This document shows, piece after piece, positions 12,430 through 23,897 of a stretch of 64,000 nt of DNA (position 1 is the first letter of the stretch; each line of letters starts with the position of its first letter). Below the pieces are notes generated by a model. It was given only the letters and a program-made list of their open reading frames with translations, was not told the origin of the DNA and made no database searches. Source of the DNA: Brassica napus (Eukaryota; Streptophyta; Magnoliopsida; Brassicales; Brassicaceae); the NCBI RefSeq assembly GCF_020379485.1, contig NC_063437.1, positions 2,666,001-2,730,000 on the forward strand, in the 5' to 3' direction. The translations under genes and the position numbers were made by a program.

Positions 12430-13440
12430 GCATGAGAATAGCTAAAAGGGACGTTCAGTTGAACACACTGAAGTGGCTCCAAGCAGCTTCAATGGAGGTG
12501 GCTGGCTCTCACCCCGGGACACCACTGGAGGAGGACACCGATAGAACAAATCCCATAGTTATCTCGACAAGAAGCAAAGAACAATACCGACTCAACACCG
12601 CAGAGACAGGAAGAACATGTTACGGTCAAGCACATGCGGTCTAAACATGCTCCATCCGGCCACGCGACACAAAAGATGCAGTAGAGAGTCCAACCATTAC
12701 AGAGCTAATTGCCGGAGCGTAGGACACAGAAGTGAAGCGCGTAAAGAGTTTTTAAACTCCTTTAAGCAGATGACTCAATCAGGAAGCAAGAAAGCTCCAC
12801 CTTGATGCAAGCGACGCCAACATAGGGTTGTCCTCAAAACTCAAGCGAACAGCATCAGGAGCAAGAGGGAGAATCCACATGCTTACTGTGAGACGACCAT
12901 GGTTGTTGTCTGTTGAACTAAATATAGAGGTCCTCGGTGGCTCACCTCGAAGCCACTTTTCACTCTAGAAAAAGAGGAGAATCTCTACTACAAACCTTGG
13001 AGCATGCCGATAGAAGAAACTGATTGGAACGAGACGACATGGCAAGAACAAAGACGGCAACGCGTCAGGAGTTCTGGTGGGTCTCGGATCCTAGATCTGA
13101 CCCAGATCCGAGCGCAAACGGCGACTATGAGCAGACCCAAGGCCCCTAAGATAACACCAGACTCGTCTCGCCTCGCCAGAGCTCCGAAAGAAATCAAAGA
13201 CGCCTCTGATTCCCAAAGATTTAACAAATCCAGAAACTCAAAGCAAGGAGGAAAGAACATAGAGGGAGCAGCTGAGGGTTGAGGCGGGGGAAGATGGACT
13301 CGTCGGGAGGTTTATGGGCCTATCACGACGCAAGTCGGCATTGGGGAGGCTAGGTGAAACCCAAAGTTCGAGCTCAAGAAGATTAGGTTTGAGAGAGAAT
13401 TTTGGGGGCGCGTTGGGAGGATGCGCCATTGCAGTAGTAG
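12430..13440. mobile_element. GC-richer insert, unclassified retroelement-like
   Basis: Base composition changes sharply here compared with both flanks, with GC-rich runs such as GGAGGTGGCTGGCTC, CCCCGGGACACC and GGGGGCGCG. Several short open frames occur on both strands but none shows a domain I recognise. The left edge is near a CT/AT boundary at about 12430 and the right edge near 13440, just before the MITE at 13495. It may be a decayed LINE or a captured gene fragment. Confidence 0.4.
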
Positions 13441-13494
13441 TAGTTTTCTAAAAGTTAGATTTCTTTTTCTCCAAACAAAATATAGATCTTTTAA

Positions 13495-13853
13495 GACTAT
13501 GTACAATAGGGGTGTTGAATAAAAAATTCAACAGTTGAATCTCTACAATGAAGGTTGAAAAATAATATTTGATGATGTAGATTAATTGGTGCTGAATAAA
13601 AAGAAAGTGGAGATCACCGACGACAAATGTCACTTTCTGAAAGACTTTTGATATTTTAACATTTTCTTAGTTATTTAAAACTAATTAATCTCATTATAAA
13701 TTAAATAATTTATTTGTATTTTTATACTAAATTTTATCATTTTAAATTATCTATAAATAGAGATTACATTTATTTAATTTAGATATAGAAAAAATAAATA
13801 TTTATTAATAAAATAAAGTGTTGAATTTTATTGAACAAGACCATTGTAGTGGA
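13495..13853. mobile_element. PIF/Harbinger-like MITE flanked by TAA
   Basis: The left end is GACTATGTACAATAGG and the right end on the opposite strand is TCCACTACAATGG. TAA lies directly outside both ends (13492-13494 and 13854-13856). The interior is AT-rich with repeated GTTGAAT words. The left end matches that of the element at 49567-50206, so both belong to one family. Confidence 0.6.
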
Positions 13854-14313
13854 TAAAAATTGAATTTGTGTTGAATGAATATAAAGTTAAAAGATGTGGA
13901 AGAAAGAAAAAAAATGACATGGAGTATTAAAAGATAAGTTGAATCTTGAAACCATTTTACATATCTAACTAATATTATACTAGTAAACAATCTATAAACT
14001 TTTTATTAACACTTAGAATTTATAAGTTCTTTCCTTCTTTGTGATATGATAAGGAAAATTATATAGTATAAATTGACATAATATTATATATACTATTTTT
14101 CTATATATTTAAAAGTCAATTTCTTTACAGTGTGTTATTTTGATTGATAATATTAGTAAGAAAATTTGAAATTATATATAATATAAATATAACTTTATGA
14201 GTCGAATAAAATTTATAGTTTTATATTCACAGTAATAATAGTTCTTATTTATTATAAATTTAAATTTGTGCTCCCATTCTAATGATTTGTCCAGATCCGC
14301 CACTGAATGGCTC

Positions 14314-15043
14314 AAGCTGTTAAATATACAATTAGTATTGTGAAAAATTAGTTTAAGCTCAGATAGATGTATATTGAAACCTTGAAATTTTAAGATTAAC
14401 AACAAAACAAAAGGAGCTTTGGGCTTTACGCACAATAACCATACGATAAGATTTGATGGTTACTCTTGTTCATGGATAAATTAACAATTAGTCTGAAAGG
14501 TAAGATTTGTCTATCTTGATTAATTTTATTGGGAATTATAACAAAGTTGTTGGGTTTTGGTGGAGAAACATTTTTGAAGTATCTGGTGAAATATGGAGCC
14601 ATGTAAGTTGTCTCTCGAATGTATGAAAGCCAAGTAAATATATCTTTGGAGTATGTGGACCAAAACCCTTTACTTGAAATGCAGTTTTGAAATATCTTTT
14701 CTTTTTATATTTCTTAATATAGGTTCCCTTAGAAAGTATTTTTAGAAACGATACTGGTTAATGACAAACAAGGAAGGAGAATGGAGAGTTTGTTCAAACT
14801 TATAACATCGTACGTGCAAGTGATCAGACTCTTTCAAGTAATCCAATAGTAATGTGTACAATCCACATAATCATGCGTTTAGCAACGGAAATTAAGAAGG
14901 TAAACAAACCAATTCGTGTGACAAAAATTCACACGTTAAGTGTGTAAACCATCACTTCCAGCATCCCTATATAGTCCTCCGAAGAACATTAACGTAACAC
15001 ATGCACATTGGTACATCAGAAGCAAAACATAATAAGTAAGAGG
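14314..15043. promoter_or_regulatory. Intergenic region and promoter of the DUF7722-type gene
   Basis: No gene is seen up to 14940. A TATA box, CCTATATAG at 14966-14974, lies about 70 bases before the ATG at 15044. It fits a transcription start near 15000 and a short leader. Confidence 0.6.
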
Positions 15044-15319
15044 ATGGATGTCAGAAATCGCAAGAACGATGAAGTAAGTGTATTTCAGATGCCTCTTCAC
15101 TACCCGAGATACTCTAAAGAAGATTACCAAGTCATGCCAGAATGGAAACTCGACAGGGTTTTAGCAGACTACGGTTTGTCTACTTATGGAGACTTGGCTC
15201 ACAAGCGAGAGTTTGCTATTGGAGCTTTCCTTTGGATTTCAACTACACAATCCAAAGATTTATCAAGACAAGCCATCAACTCCAAACTGAAGAAAGAAAC
15301 AACATCAGCTATGGCGTAG
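15044..15319 (+). CDS. Small DUF7722-type plant protein
   Basis: The intact single-exon frame has 91 residues. The core FQMPLHYPRYSKEDYQVMPE, then WKLDRVLADYGL and AHKREFAIGAFLW, is the signature I associate with the small plant-specific DUF7722 family, whose function is not known. There is no signal peptide or membrane segment. The C-terminus is a basic, S/K-rich tail. A TATA box sits about 70 bases upstream. Its position between the USE1 relic and the AHL15-type gene suggests it is the counterpart of At3g55570, but that assignment rests on order only. I chose the ATG at 15044 because upstream in-frame codons offer no other ATG. Confidence 0.75.
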   Translation: MDVRNRKNDEVSVFQMPLHYPRYSKEDYQVMPEWKLDRVLADYGLSTYGDLAHKREFAIGAFLWISTTQSKDLSRQAINSKLKKETTSAMA

Positions 15320-15662
15320 TGTTTTGAAATGTACTAAGTTTATGCTACGCTACGATAAATGATGTTGAGTAATAAAGAAACATGTATATCACGAGTTTCT
15401 TATGTCAATGTTATGGAAGCAGTTAAAACAAGGGTCAGATAAGTGAAATGGTATTGACTGCCTTTTAGAAGGAAAATAGGATAAAATCTTTTCTTTGACC
15501 AAAAAATACACTTTATCACTCTGATTTTTTAATGGATCGAGTACTTTTGTTACAAGCTGGTTAAACGGTAGTGTAATTGTCTTCAATGTAGTACAATTAT
15601 TTTCTCCGCCCATCTTAAAAAAATAACTGAAAATTTCATAAAAGGAGTGACAACTTACATTG
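15320..15662. other. Downstream region of the DUF7722-type gene
   Basis: It contains the 3' untranslated region, with an AATAAA signal at about 15370, then AT-rich DNA up to the hAT-type element. Nothing else is visible. Confidence 0.5.
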
Positions 15663-16432
15663 GGCCACACTAGGGGTGTTCAATCCGGATATCGGTTCGG
15701 TTTTTTTTGGTTTTTGGTATTTCGGTTAGTAAAATATAACTATCATTCTAAATCCATATTTACTTCGGTTCGGTTCGGTTTATATACCGTCGGTTTTCGG
15801 ATTATTCGGTTTTATACCAAAAAACATAATTATTTTGTTTGAGATCATATTATATGAATTTTAGAGTCATATTGTCAACACCGTCATTTATATAAACATG
15901 AAAGAAAAGTTTTTCCACTCTTCCATATTTAGTGTTCATTAAAGTCATGCTTTTTCAATTGAAAATTTTCCATTAATTATTATCCATCAAATTTATAATC
16001 TTCATATTAATTTAGTGAAGACTAAAATAAAGCAAAAAGATCAAAAAAAGATTTAGAAAATAAAATGTCTGAATTGTGATGTATTGTTATTTAGTTATAG
16101 TTCAAGTGTTTTACAAATTAAGGTTTTTTATTACTATAAAATTATGCTAATAGTTATTAACATAAATTTAACTTATGTAACAAATAGATTTTCATGTATC
16201 GTTATAAAATAGACACATATTTACATGTTTCTACTTTTAATCGGTTTTGTTCGGTTTATTCGGTTTATTCGGTTTAATCGGTTATATACCAAACCATATC
16301 CAAATCCTACGGTTTTTATAAAGTTATATCCATTCGGTTTATATAGTATATACCAAAACCAAACCATATTGTCTATTTCGGTTCGGTTTGGTACGGTTCG
16401 GTTTTACCATATTGAAAAGCCCTAGGCTACAC
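15663..16432. mobile_element. hAT-type non-autonomous element with 8-bp target duplication
   Basis: The element covers 15671-16424. It begins TAGGGGTGTTCAAT and ends, on the opposite strand, TAGGGCTTTTCAAT. The 8-bp flanks are GGCCACAC (15663-15670) and GGCTACAC (16425-16432), one mismatch. Both subterminal regions are packed with CGGTTCGGTTT words, a known property of this class. It has no coding sequence. Confidence 0.85.
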
Positions 16433-16607
16433 GGTAGATTAATTCTGAAGCCATTGTTTTAAGAAAGAGTGCTGATACTCTTTCGGGGCTACTCTTAATT
16501 TGGACCTTGGGTAGTATATAAATTTGTAAAAGTATCAAAACAAATTAGAGAAAATTGGTTTTTTGGCCAAAAAAATGATAAGTACGTCCAATTACACAAA
16601 TGTCATA

Positions 16608-17000
16608 TACTTTATTAGGCCCGGAACGGATCGGATATCCGGATCCTTATCCGGCGGATCCATAATTTTATTATTTTTATCTCGATCCGGGCTCTCGGAT
16701 ATCCGGATGTCGGATATCCTTCTAAAAAATGTAATATCCGGCGGATATCCATATCCGAATTTGGATTCTTAAAATATATTAAATAAAATTAATTTTTATA
16801 TATAGATATTACTATTTTTGAAATATTTATTAATAAAACTTACGGATCCGGATATCCGGACTAAAAAATTAAGATATCCGGATCCGGCTTTGACGGATCC
16901 AACATTTTATCCGGATCCGGATTTGGTTCCTCTGGATATCCAGATTTTCGGATCAGATCGAATCCGGATCTCGGATAAAAGTTCCATGCCTATACTTTAT
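16608..17000. mobile_element. hAT-type MITE with perfect 8-bp target duplication
   Basis: The element covers 16616-16992. It begins TAGGCCCGGAAC and ends, on the opposite strand, TAGGCATGGAAC. The flanks are TACTTTAT at 16608-16615 and TACTTTAT at 16993-17000, an exact 8-bp duplication. Both halves carry many CGGATCCGGATATCCGG-type palindromic words that can fold on themselves. It has no coding sequence. A fragment with the same right end lies in P5CS2 intron 6. Confidence 0.9.
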
Positions 17001-19302
17001 GTCCTATTAGGCTAATTATTTTCAAAATGACAATAATGTCCTTAATTTCAATTATAAATTCAAAATTACAATTAACAAATCAATTGTTAAATATTAAAAT
17101 ACAATAAATAATTAAAATAATTAAAGTAAAAAATATTAAAAATCCTCAAATAAAAAAAACTCTATCTCCATGATTTTTATTTCTGAAAAAATTATTTTTT
17201 TCATATATGGAAACTAAATATTTCCAAATATTTTTTCCCATATTTCTTGGAACTAATTATTCTTATCCGAAGAATACAATAAATCTGTAGAATTCGGTTT
17301 CTACAGATTTGTAGATTTATAGTAATGTGTAGATTTCAGTTTCTACAAGTTTTAGATTTAAGTAAATCTGTAGAATTCGGTTTCTACAAGTTTTTAGGTT
17401 TATAGTAATGTTTAGATTTCAATTTTTGTAGGTTTTAGATTTATAGTAATCGATAGGTTCCGATTTCTACAGATTTTAGAATGATATGTTAAGCGCGGAA
17501 TGTGTATTCTAAATATTTTTAGAGTACTATTATTTACGTAAATCACATATTCTAAAAATTGTAGTTTCAATAAAAAAAAGTGGATTTTATTTTCTACTTT
17601 GTAGAATGTCAATTCTACTTTATGTAGAACAAAATCTGAAATTATGATTTAAACTTTTTTAGAACTGGAAACAATACCACTAAGTTTATATAGGTATATC
17701 ATCAGTAGTTACTATTTTCTATTTTTTTTGTTTGTAAAAATATTTATTTCATTTATTTTCAAAAATATTAAAGGGAATTAGAGACAAAAATGGTACAAAA
17801 TAGAAATTAATCTAATGAGACATAGTTACTATTTTTGGCCTAAAAAACAATTTTCCCAAAACAATAAGAGTTAATTGGTATTTGTATCCCTACTGAACAT
17901 CTATATTGGCAATGTATTCATGCCTTCTAATTAATAATTTCAAGACCATAATAGCCCTAGACTCTAGTCTGTGCAGCTGAAACCGTGTTAGTCTCGTGGA
18001 CGTGAAGCGATTATTAACTTCACTTGAAACAAGTTTATGTATTGATGGTGTATGTTTGATAAGATATAATCATATAATTTATGTTTTTCCTAGCATATGT
18101 TCTCTAAACTCCTTCTGATTAATAATTTTAAATTGTGAGTTTAATTAACTTTTGAGAAAATTATGGATATTTCAAATTTGATTAATAATTTTAAATTATT
18201 AATCATATAATTTATGTTGTTCATAGATTATATTCCTTAAACGTCGTCTGGTTAATGATTTCAAATTATGAGTTTAATTAACTTTTGAGAAGATTATAGA
18301 TATTTTCAAATTTGATTAATAGTTTTCAAATTATGTGTTTAATTAAATTATGAGTCTAATTTGATTAATAATTTTCAAGTAAGATGTTATAAAATATTTG
18401 TTACCAACTGCTACTTAATTTAGTAGCTGATAAATGTTTTGGTGAATGGTTTATCGAATTATACATTGTTTCATGCATGGTTTGTTATTTGATAAATTGG
18501 TAGATATATGATTTGCGAGTTGATATATTTTTTGATAAATTGTTTGTTATCTGATAAATTATTTTGTTACATGGTACATGTTATTTTAGCTTATACATAA
18601 ATTTATATAAAAATATTGACAAATGGTTGGTATGCTACATAGATTTGTTGTTATTTGATAAAAATATTTGTTACATGGTATACATTCTGTTACCTCGTAT
18701 ATAATTTGGTATAAAAAATTGATAGATGGTTTGTTACTTGGTACATGTTATGGTAGCTGAATATAATTGGTTATCTGATACGTGTTATGTTAGATCATAT
18801 ATAACACTATATCTTAGTGGTTACAAATTATATTAGCTAAAACATTTATGTGTTGTCATTGTTGTTAGACTGGAAGATCCTCAAATATACTTTTTTTATA
18901 TGTTTATAGTTTTCTAAATTGAGACTAATAAAGTGAATGTGAAAATATAAAAGAAAAGTGAATGTGAAAGTATAAGAGGAACGATAGTGTAAGAAGAAAG
19001 AAAATGTAAGAATGTGTAAGAGAAAAGAAAGTGTAAAAATGTATAAGAATATGTAAGAGAAAAGAGAATGTAAGAATGTGTAAGAAGAAAGATAGTGTAA
19101 AAATATATAAAAGAAAAGAGAATGTAAAGAAAGACATTTTTGAAAATCTAAAGTAAGAAATGTAGAGCAATCTATACATATGTCAAAACATGTGTAGATT
19201 ACTAATTTTAACACCATTTATATATATTAAGTTAATTCTCTCAGTTTAACAATAATAACAGTGTTTTCCAATTACTTTTGATTTAACAATGCATACATCT
19301 AA
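17001..19302. repeat. AT-rich region with several decayed tandem repeats
   Basis: Three blocks are visible. At 17275-17480, TGTAGAATTCGGTTTCTACA-like units recur three times. At 18105-18400, blocks of GATTAATAATTTTAAATT plus GAGTTTAATTAACTTTTGAG recur three times. At 18925-19130, short GAATGTGTAAGAGAAAAG units recur many times. A fourth looser set, TTTGTTACTTGGTACATGTT, runs from 18430 to 18800. No gene is present; open frames here are low-complexity products of the repeats. Confidence 0.65.
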
Positions 19303-20008
19303 GAGCATCTCTAACAATGACACTAAATTTAGTGTTGAAATTACACCAAATTTGGTGTTTTGGTATTAATTTTTTTTTGTCATCTCCAATAATAACACCA
19401 AATCTTACACCAAAAGCAATATTATATATTATTTGATGTTTTCAGTTTTAAAACTTTTATATTTCTATTATTTGTAATTGATAAATAATAACTTTGTTAT
19501 ATCTGGATTATATTTATATTTTATTATTTGTAAGTGATAAATAATAATAGTTATTTACTAATTTATTTTAAATATAATAATAAAATAAAAATAAAAAAAA
19601 TAAATTTTATGAAAATAAATTAAAAATACAAATAATATAATATTATTTATGTTTAATTACAAATTTGATAGTAATTGATCTATATTATTAAATGAAACAT
19701 ATTAAAATGTATTTTAGAAATTTAGTGTGATGAATATTATCACACGAAATGTGAAAATAAATTTTAAAAAAGATAATACAATATATTTATGTTTAATTAC
19801 AAATTTAAGAGTAATTAAATTATATTTTTAAATAAAACATATTAAAATATGTATTTTGAAGATTTGGTGTGATGAATAGTATTACACCAAATTTGATGTA
19901 ATACCATTCACATTACATCAAATTTGGTGAAATGATGTCAAATTTGATGTCTTGTTAGAGATAAAATAACACTAAATTTAGTGTTTTGGTATCTTATAGG
20001 AAATGGCC
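19303..20008. mobile_element. Harbinger-like MITE flanked by TAA
   Basis: The left end is GAGCATCTCTAACAATG. The right end on the opposite strand is GGCCATTTCCTATAAG, a loose inverted match. TAA lies outside both ends (19300-19302 and 20009-20011). Subterminal inverted words (ACACTAAATTTAGTGTT) occur at both sides, and the centre is almost pure AT. Confidence 0.6.
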
Positions 20009-20887
20009 TAATAACAACGCACCACGTGACATTGTTTTCTTTTTCACCCTCTTCATGATTCAATACATTCTACAAAATTTAATTCACATCTGGTTCAATG
20101 TATTTAATTGCATAATGTAAAAGTAACTTTAAATATAAAGCAACTACAGATAATCTAATAAAATATTTTATAATAAAATAATAATACAAGAAAATAGGAA
20201 AATTGTTAAAATGTAAAGGAATAGATATCTATACAATTTCAAATGCTATTTACCTAATTTTATTGATTTTTAAATTTAAGTATATTTTGACCAAAAAAAA
20301 TCTTAAAGTATTAATATTTGTTTTTTTAATATTTTCTTACAGTGTTACATATAATAAAAGTGGTCTTAGTATTATACTAACTTAAGCTCAAGTCAACTTG
20401 TTTCTCCTTTTCTACAGCTGATTTATCACAATCAAACCAGAAAACTTGTTACCAAATATAGATCTAAAAATTGACAATTGAAGCCAGGGGTAATACAGTA
20501 GTTTCAAAAACGGGTCCACAAAAGTGAGCTAATCCAGGGCTAGTTGAGATAGAGAGAAGAGACAGGGCGTGTCTAGAGAAGGTCGCTCAGACTTTTGCAC
20601 GAACACCTAAAAGTTCAATGGTCCAAAAGGACGGCTCTGGTCTAGAGATAGATAAAGAGAGGACCGCTTCAGAGAACGTTATCACGAAAGATCAAATCAC
20701 AATTCATCATCCACCACCAGAAACTCCTTATCGTACGCCTCTCTGCCATTAAGTCCTTTTATCGTACGCATACGCCAGTATTCTCCAAAGTACAAAATAG
20801 AAAGAGACAGTAAAAGAGTTTCTACGACTTTCAAGTACAAAGCTTTGTCTGGAACAAATCTTTAGGTCTCCCTCTCTAGATTCGAAA

Positions 20888-21180
20888 ATTACACCATATT
20901 TTCTTCTCCTTTAATTTAATCTTTTTATCCTTAACTTATTTTAATCACACATAAAGTTTCATTTTTTTATTCGATTTGGAAATAGTGTTAAGATTTTTAT
21001 GTTTTCGATATTTGATTTTTGCTGATAGTAAAATTTCACCATATTTTCTTCTCCTTTAATTTAATCTTTTTCATTAGCTCTTTTTAGTCAATCACATAAA
21101 GTTTCTTTTTTAAATTCGATTGGAAAATAAAGTTAAGATTTTTATGTTTGGGTTTCTGGGTTTTCGTTATTTGATATTTG
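20888..21180 (+). repeat. Direct duplication in the AHL15 leader
   Basis: Two tandem copies with a period of about 144 bp share CACCATATTTTCTTCTCC, then TTTAATTTAATCTTTTT, CACATAAAGTTTC and GTTAAGATTTTTATG in the same order. They differ by small indels and substitutions, so the duplication is not brand new. Confidence 0.85.
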
Positions 21181-21281
21181 GTGATAGTTCTAGGGTTTTT
21201 TTCCTTATTTTTTTTTTTTTTGTTTTGCGTTTTCTTGCTAATTCTAGATCTGATTATTTTCTTCCTTTTCCCTTCAGGTAT

Positions 21282-21371
21282 ATGATAAAAAAAGGAATGA
21301 TGTCCCATGACTTCTGTGTCTGCTTCATGCAACATGTCGGCTTAGATTTGGTTACAAAAGATGCAATCTAA
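21282..21371 (+). CDS. Upstream ORF in the AHL15 leader, 29 codons
   Basis: An ATG five bases after the likely leader-intron acceptor opens a 29-residue frame (MIKKGMMSHDFCVCFMQHVG and nine more residues). It ends in TAA at 21371, 83 bases before the AHL15 ATG. If the splice site is used, this frame would be the first one scanned by ribosomes near the 5' end of exon 2. It could lower translation of the main protein. No known peptide family is recognised. Confidence 0.45.
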   Translation: MIKKGMMSHDFCVCFMQHVGLDLVTKDAI

Positions 21372-21454
21372 ACTTTAGGATAAGGTTTTTCAGATTTCTA
21401 TCTCCCCCTTTGGAATAGTTTTTGTCAGAGAGCAGAAAAAAAAAAGTAAAATCA

Positions 21455-22378
21455 ATGGCGAATCCTTGGTGGGTAGGGAACGTTGCTATGGGAGGAGTGG
21501 AGAGTCCAGTGACGTCATCAGCTCCGTCTATGCACCACAGAAGCAATAACCCGAGTATGCCCCGGTCGGATCCAAGATTGGACCATGACTTCGCCAACAA
21601 CAGTGGAAGCCCTAACACTCAGACACAGACACAGAACAGCCAAGAGGAACCTAATAGCCGAGACGAGGTACTTGCTATCGAACCCGGATCTGGATCCGGG
21701 TCTACGGGTCGACGTCCGAGAGGGAGACCTCCAGGTTCCAAGAACAAACCGAAGAACCCAGTGGTTGTCTCCAAAGAAAGTCCCAACTCGCTGCAAAGCC
21801 ACGTCCTCGAGATCGCCACGGGAACTGACGTGGCGGAAGCCCTAAACGCCTTCGCTCGTAGACGCGGGAGAGGCGTTTCTGTTCTGAGCGGTAGCGGTTT
21901 GGTGACTAATGTTACTCTGCGACAGCCTGCTGTGTCTGGAGGAGTTTTGTCTCTTCGTGGTCAGTTTGAGATCTTGTCTATGTGCGGTGCTTTTCTTCCG
22001 ACTTCAGGTTCTCCGGCAGCCGCGGCCGGTTTAACGGTTTACTTAGCTGGAGCTCAGGGTCAAGTCCTGGGAGGTGGAGTCGCTGGACCGCTTATTGCTT
22101 CTGGACCGGTTATTGTTATCGCTGCTACGTTTTCTAATGCTACTTACGAGAGGTTACCTATTGAAGATGAGCAGCAGCAACCGCAACTAGAAGAAGCTAA
22201 GAAGGAGAAAGAGAAAGACGATAACGAGAGTGGGAATGATGGTAACGAAGGGTCCATGCAGCCGCTACCCCCGCCGATGTATAATATGCCTCCTGGTTTT
22301 ATGCCAAATGGTCAGCAAATGGCTCAACACGACGTGTATTGGGGTGCTCCTCCTCCTCGTGGTCCTCCTTCATATTGA
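21455..22378 (+). CDS. AHL15: AT-hook motif nuclear-localized protein, AHL15 type
   Basis: The intact single-exon gene codes for 307 residues. AHL proteins bind AT-rich DNA through an AT-hook and assemble through the PPC/DUF296 domain. They act in chromatin regulation and developmental phase control. Visible parts: N-terminal [19 protein letters not shown], typical of the AHL15/19/20 group; AT-hook [16 protein letters not shown] at about residues 92-107; PPC domain from about [12 protein letters not shown] to [17 protein letters not shown], containing [10 protein letters not shown] and the [14 protein letters not shown] core (Q where many members have R). The acidic, Q-rich tail ends [16 protein letters not shown] chose the ATG at 21455 because it begins the conserved N-terminus and has no upstream in-frame ATG. 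Its order relative to the lectin kinase matches At3g55560. Confidence 0.94.
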   Translation: MANPWWVGNVAMGGVESPVTSSAPSMHHRSNNPSMPRSDPRLDHDFANNSGSPNTQTQTQNSQEEPNSRDEVLAIEPGSGSGSTGRRPRGRPPGSKNKPKNPVVVSKESPNSLQSHVLEIATGTDVAEALNAFARRRGRGVSVLSGSGLVTNVTLRQPAVSGGVLSLRGQFEILSMCGAFLPTSGSPAAAAGLTVYLAGAQGQVLGGGVAGPLIASGPVIVIAATFSNATYERLPIEDEQQQPQLEEAKKEKEKDDNESGNDGNEGSMQPLPPPMYNMPPGFMPNGQQMAQHDVYWGAPPPRGPPSY

Positions 22379-23897
22379 TAATTAGATAGGTGATGGTTGC
22401 AAGGTGTTCTTTTAGCTCGGAGGATTATGTTTCCATCTGTTGAAATTATTTAGGAGTGGTTAGACTTTTGTTTATTAAGCTCGGACGATGTCTAGCTAGT
22501 GTTTGTTTGTTTTGTGGCGGTGATTACTAGTTTTTCTGACTGATCTCGGTTAGTTTTGTTATGAATGTTGTTAACTGATCATAGAATCGCCTTGGAGCTT
22601 TGATGTTCTTCTCTTTATTTTGTGGATAAACCTCAGCATAGTCTTTATGAGAAATGGCGTGTGTGGAGTGTGATTCTTGTTCATCCTTCGCGTTCTTTAA
22701 GACCTTTTATTCGTTTGAGGCATTGTTCTAATCATTTCTAGATCTCGAGGCTGGTTTAGTTTCGTTATATTTCTCTATTATTTTGTTCTTCTTGAGTTTG
22801 TGTCTTTGTGATGCGGTAAGAGTTGGCAAGGGAGGGGTTTGTGTTACAAGTAGATATGTGGATTTAGGGATTTTATATATGCTTCATTTTTGAATCTTTA
22901 AGCATACAATAACCATGTGAGGAGTCAATGTTAGTGAGGTTTTATGTGGTTTAAGATTGAGGATATACTTTCTTATATACATGTGTATTGTTTATTCTTC
23001 TAGAGAAAGTTGTTTGGTATTTCAACCAAGATGATTTTATTGATGTTACTGTTTTTGGTTTTGGTACCAAGGTCTTTTATATGGTCAAAAAGAGTGGTTT
23101 TATCAAATAAGAATCGGTATTTTTCCATTTTTGGGTGTTTTTACAGTCATTGGTCTTACAAATTCTTTTTCTTTTTATGTACCACTTGTACTACAAGCAA
23201 ACCAAAAACGAAAGTACGGGAGATATGGTCCCATCATAACTAAATACCGTAGCAAATTTGTATGTTTATATTTTATTATTCCTTTTTTTTTTGTCAACAT
23301 ATTTTATTATTCCTAAAAGTTCATAGAGAACTGAAAGAATAAAAAATTTCGTTTGAAAATAGATACAATATTAGCTAGGCAACAAAGTAGCAGCGCAGCT
23401 TTGCAAGATCTGCTTCAACTTCATACACATTAGCAGCAAGATGGGTAGTTGATTATCGGAGGAATAGCTAGACACTAAATCTAAAATAATCTCGCTCGTA
23501 AAAGAGTTTAGTGATATATCAAAAGAAATTTCTAACTCCACTCTATTTTTTACTCTGAAATAAAGTTTAAAGTAAAAATGTTTTAACGATGTTTTATTTT
23601 TCTGTCTATAATAGAATAAAAAATAGTTTTGTTCTATATATAGAGTAAATTGTTTTTTTTGTTCATCATTCTATTTTCTATTCTAAAATATAATACAATT
23701 TGATTATATCACAATCTATTATAAAATTATTTTATTTTATAGTAAAAAATTTGGTGAACTATTAGAGATCATCTAAGATTAAATTTCTTGTCCATTACGC
23801 ATTTTCATAAGATCAAGGTTCGGTGTAATTAACGTGTTGATTTCTTCAATTATACTGCTCTTTAGCTGCTAACAGTAGGAGTGTATATTATAGTAGA
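22379..23897. other. 3' region of the AHL15-type gene and gene-free DNA
   Basis: The first 300-500 bases are probably 3' untranslated sequence (T-rich, GTTTGTTTTG). No further gene is found. Around 23500-23775 AT-rich sequence with repeated TCTATTTTT words and AGAGATCATCTAAG at its right side may be a decayed MITE, but I could not fix both ends. Confidence 0.5.

Larger units (their letters stand above)
10384..14305. mobile_element. Candidate 3.9-kb hAT-like element with nested insertions
   Basis: The left end is CAGTGGCGGATGTACAG. The right end on the opposite strand is CAGTGGCGGATCTGGACA. The first eleven bases agree as an inverted repeat. The adjoining 8-mers are GATTGCTC (10376-10383) and AATGGCTC (14306-14313), matching at six of eight positions, consistent with an aged hAT target duplication. 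No hAT transposase frame is visible, so it would be non-autonomous. It would contain a Helitron end near 11921, a GC-richer insert at 12430-13440 and a MITE at 13495-13853. Confidence 0.5.
20009..21454 (+). promoter_or_regulatory. Promoter and 5' leader of the AHL15-type gene
   Basis: From about 20500 the composition becomes less AT-rich and gene-like, with a purine-rich block (GAGATAGAGAGAAGAGACAG) and two TTATCGTACGC words near 20730 and 20760. Two direct copies of about 144 bp lie at 20888-21030 and 21032-21180. A good 3' splice site (CCCTTCAG at 21270-21277) suggests a leader intron that would contain at least the second copy. An upstream ORF follows the splice site. Confidence 0.6.

Noticed and set aside
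18846..19217. Minus-strand frame of 123 codons with repeated hydrophobic segments
   Set aside because: It is the translation of a decayed short tandem repeat (GTGTAAGAGAAAAG units), not a gene.
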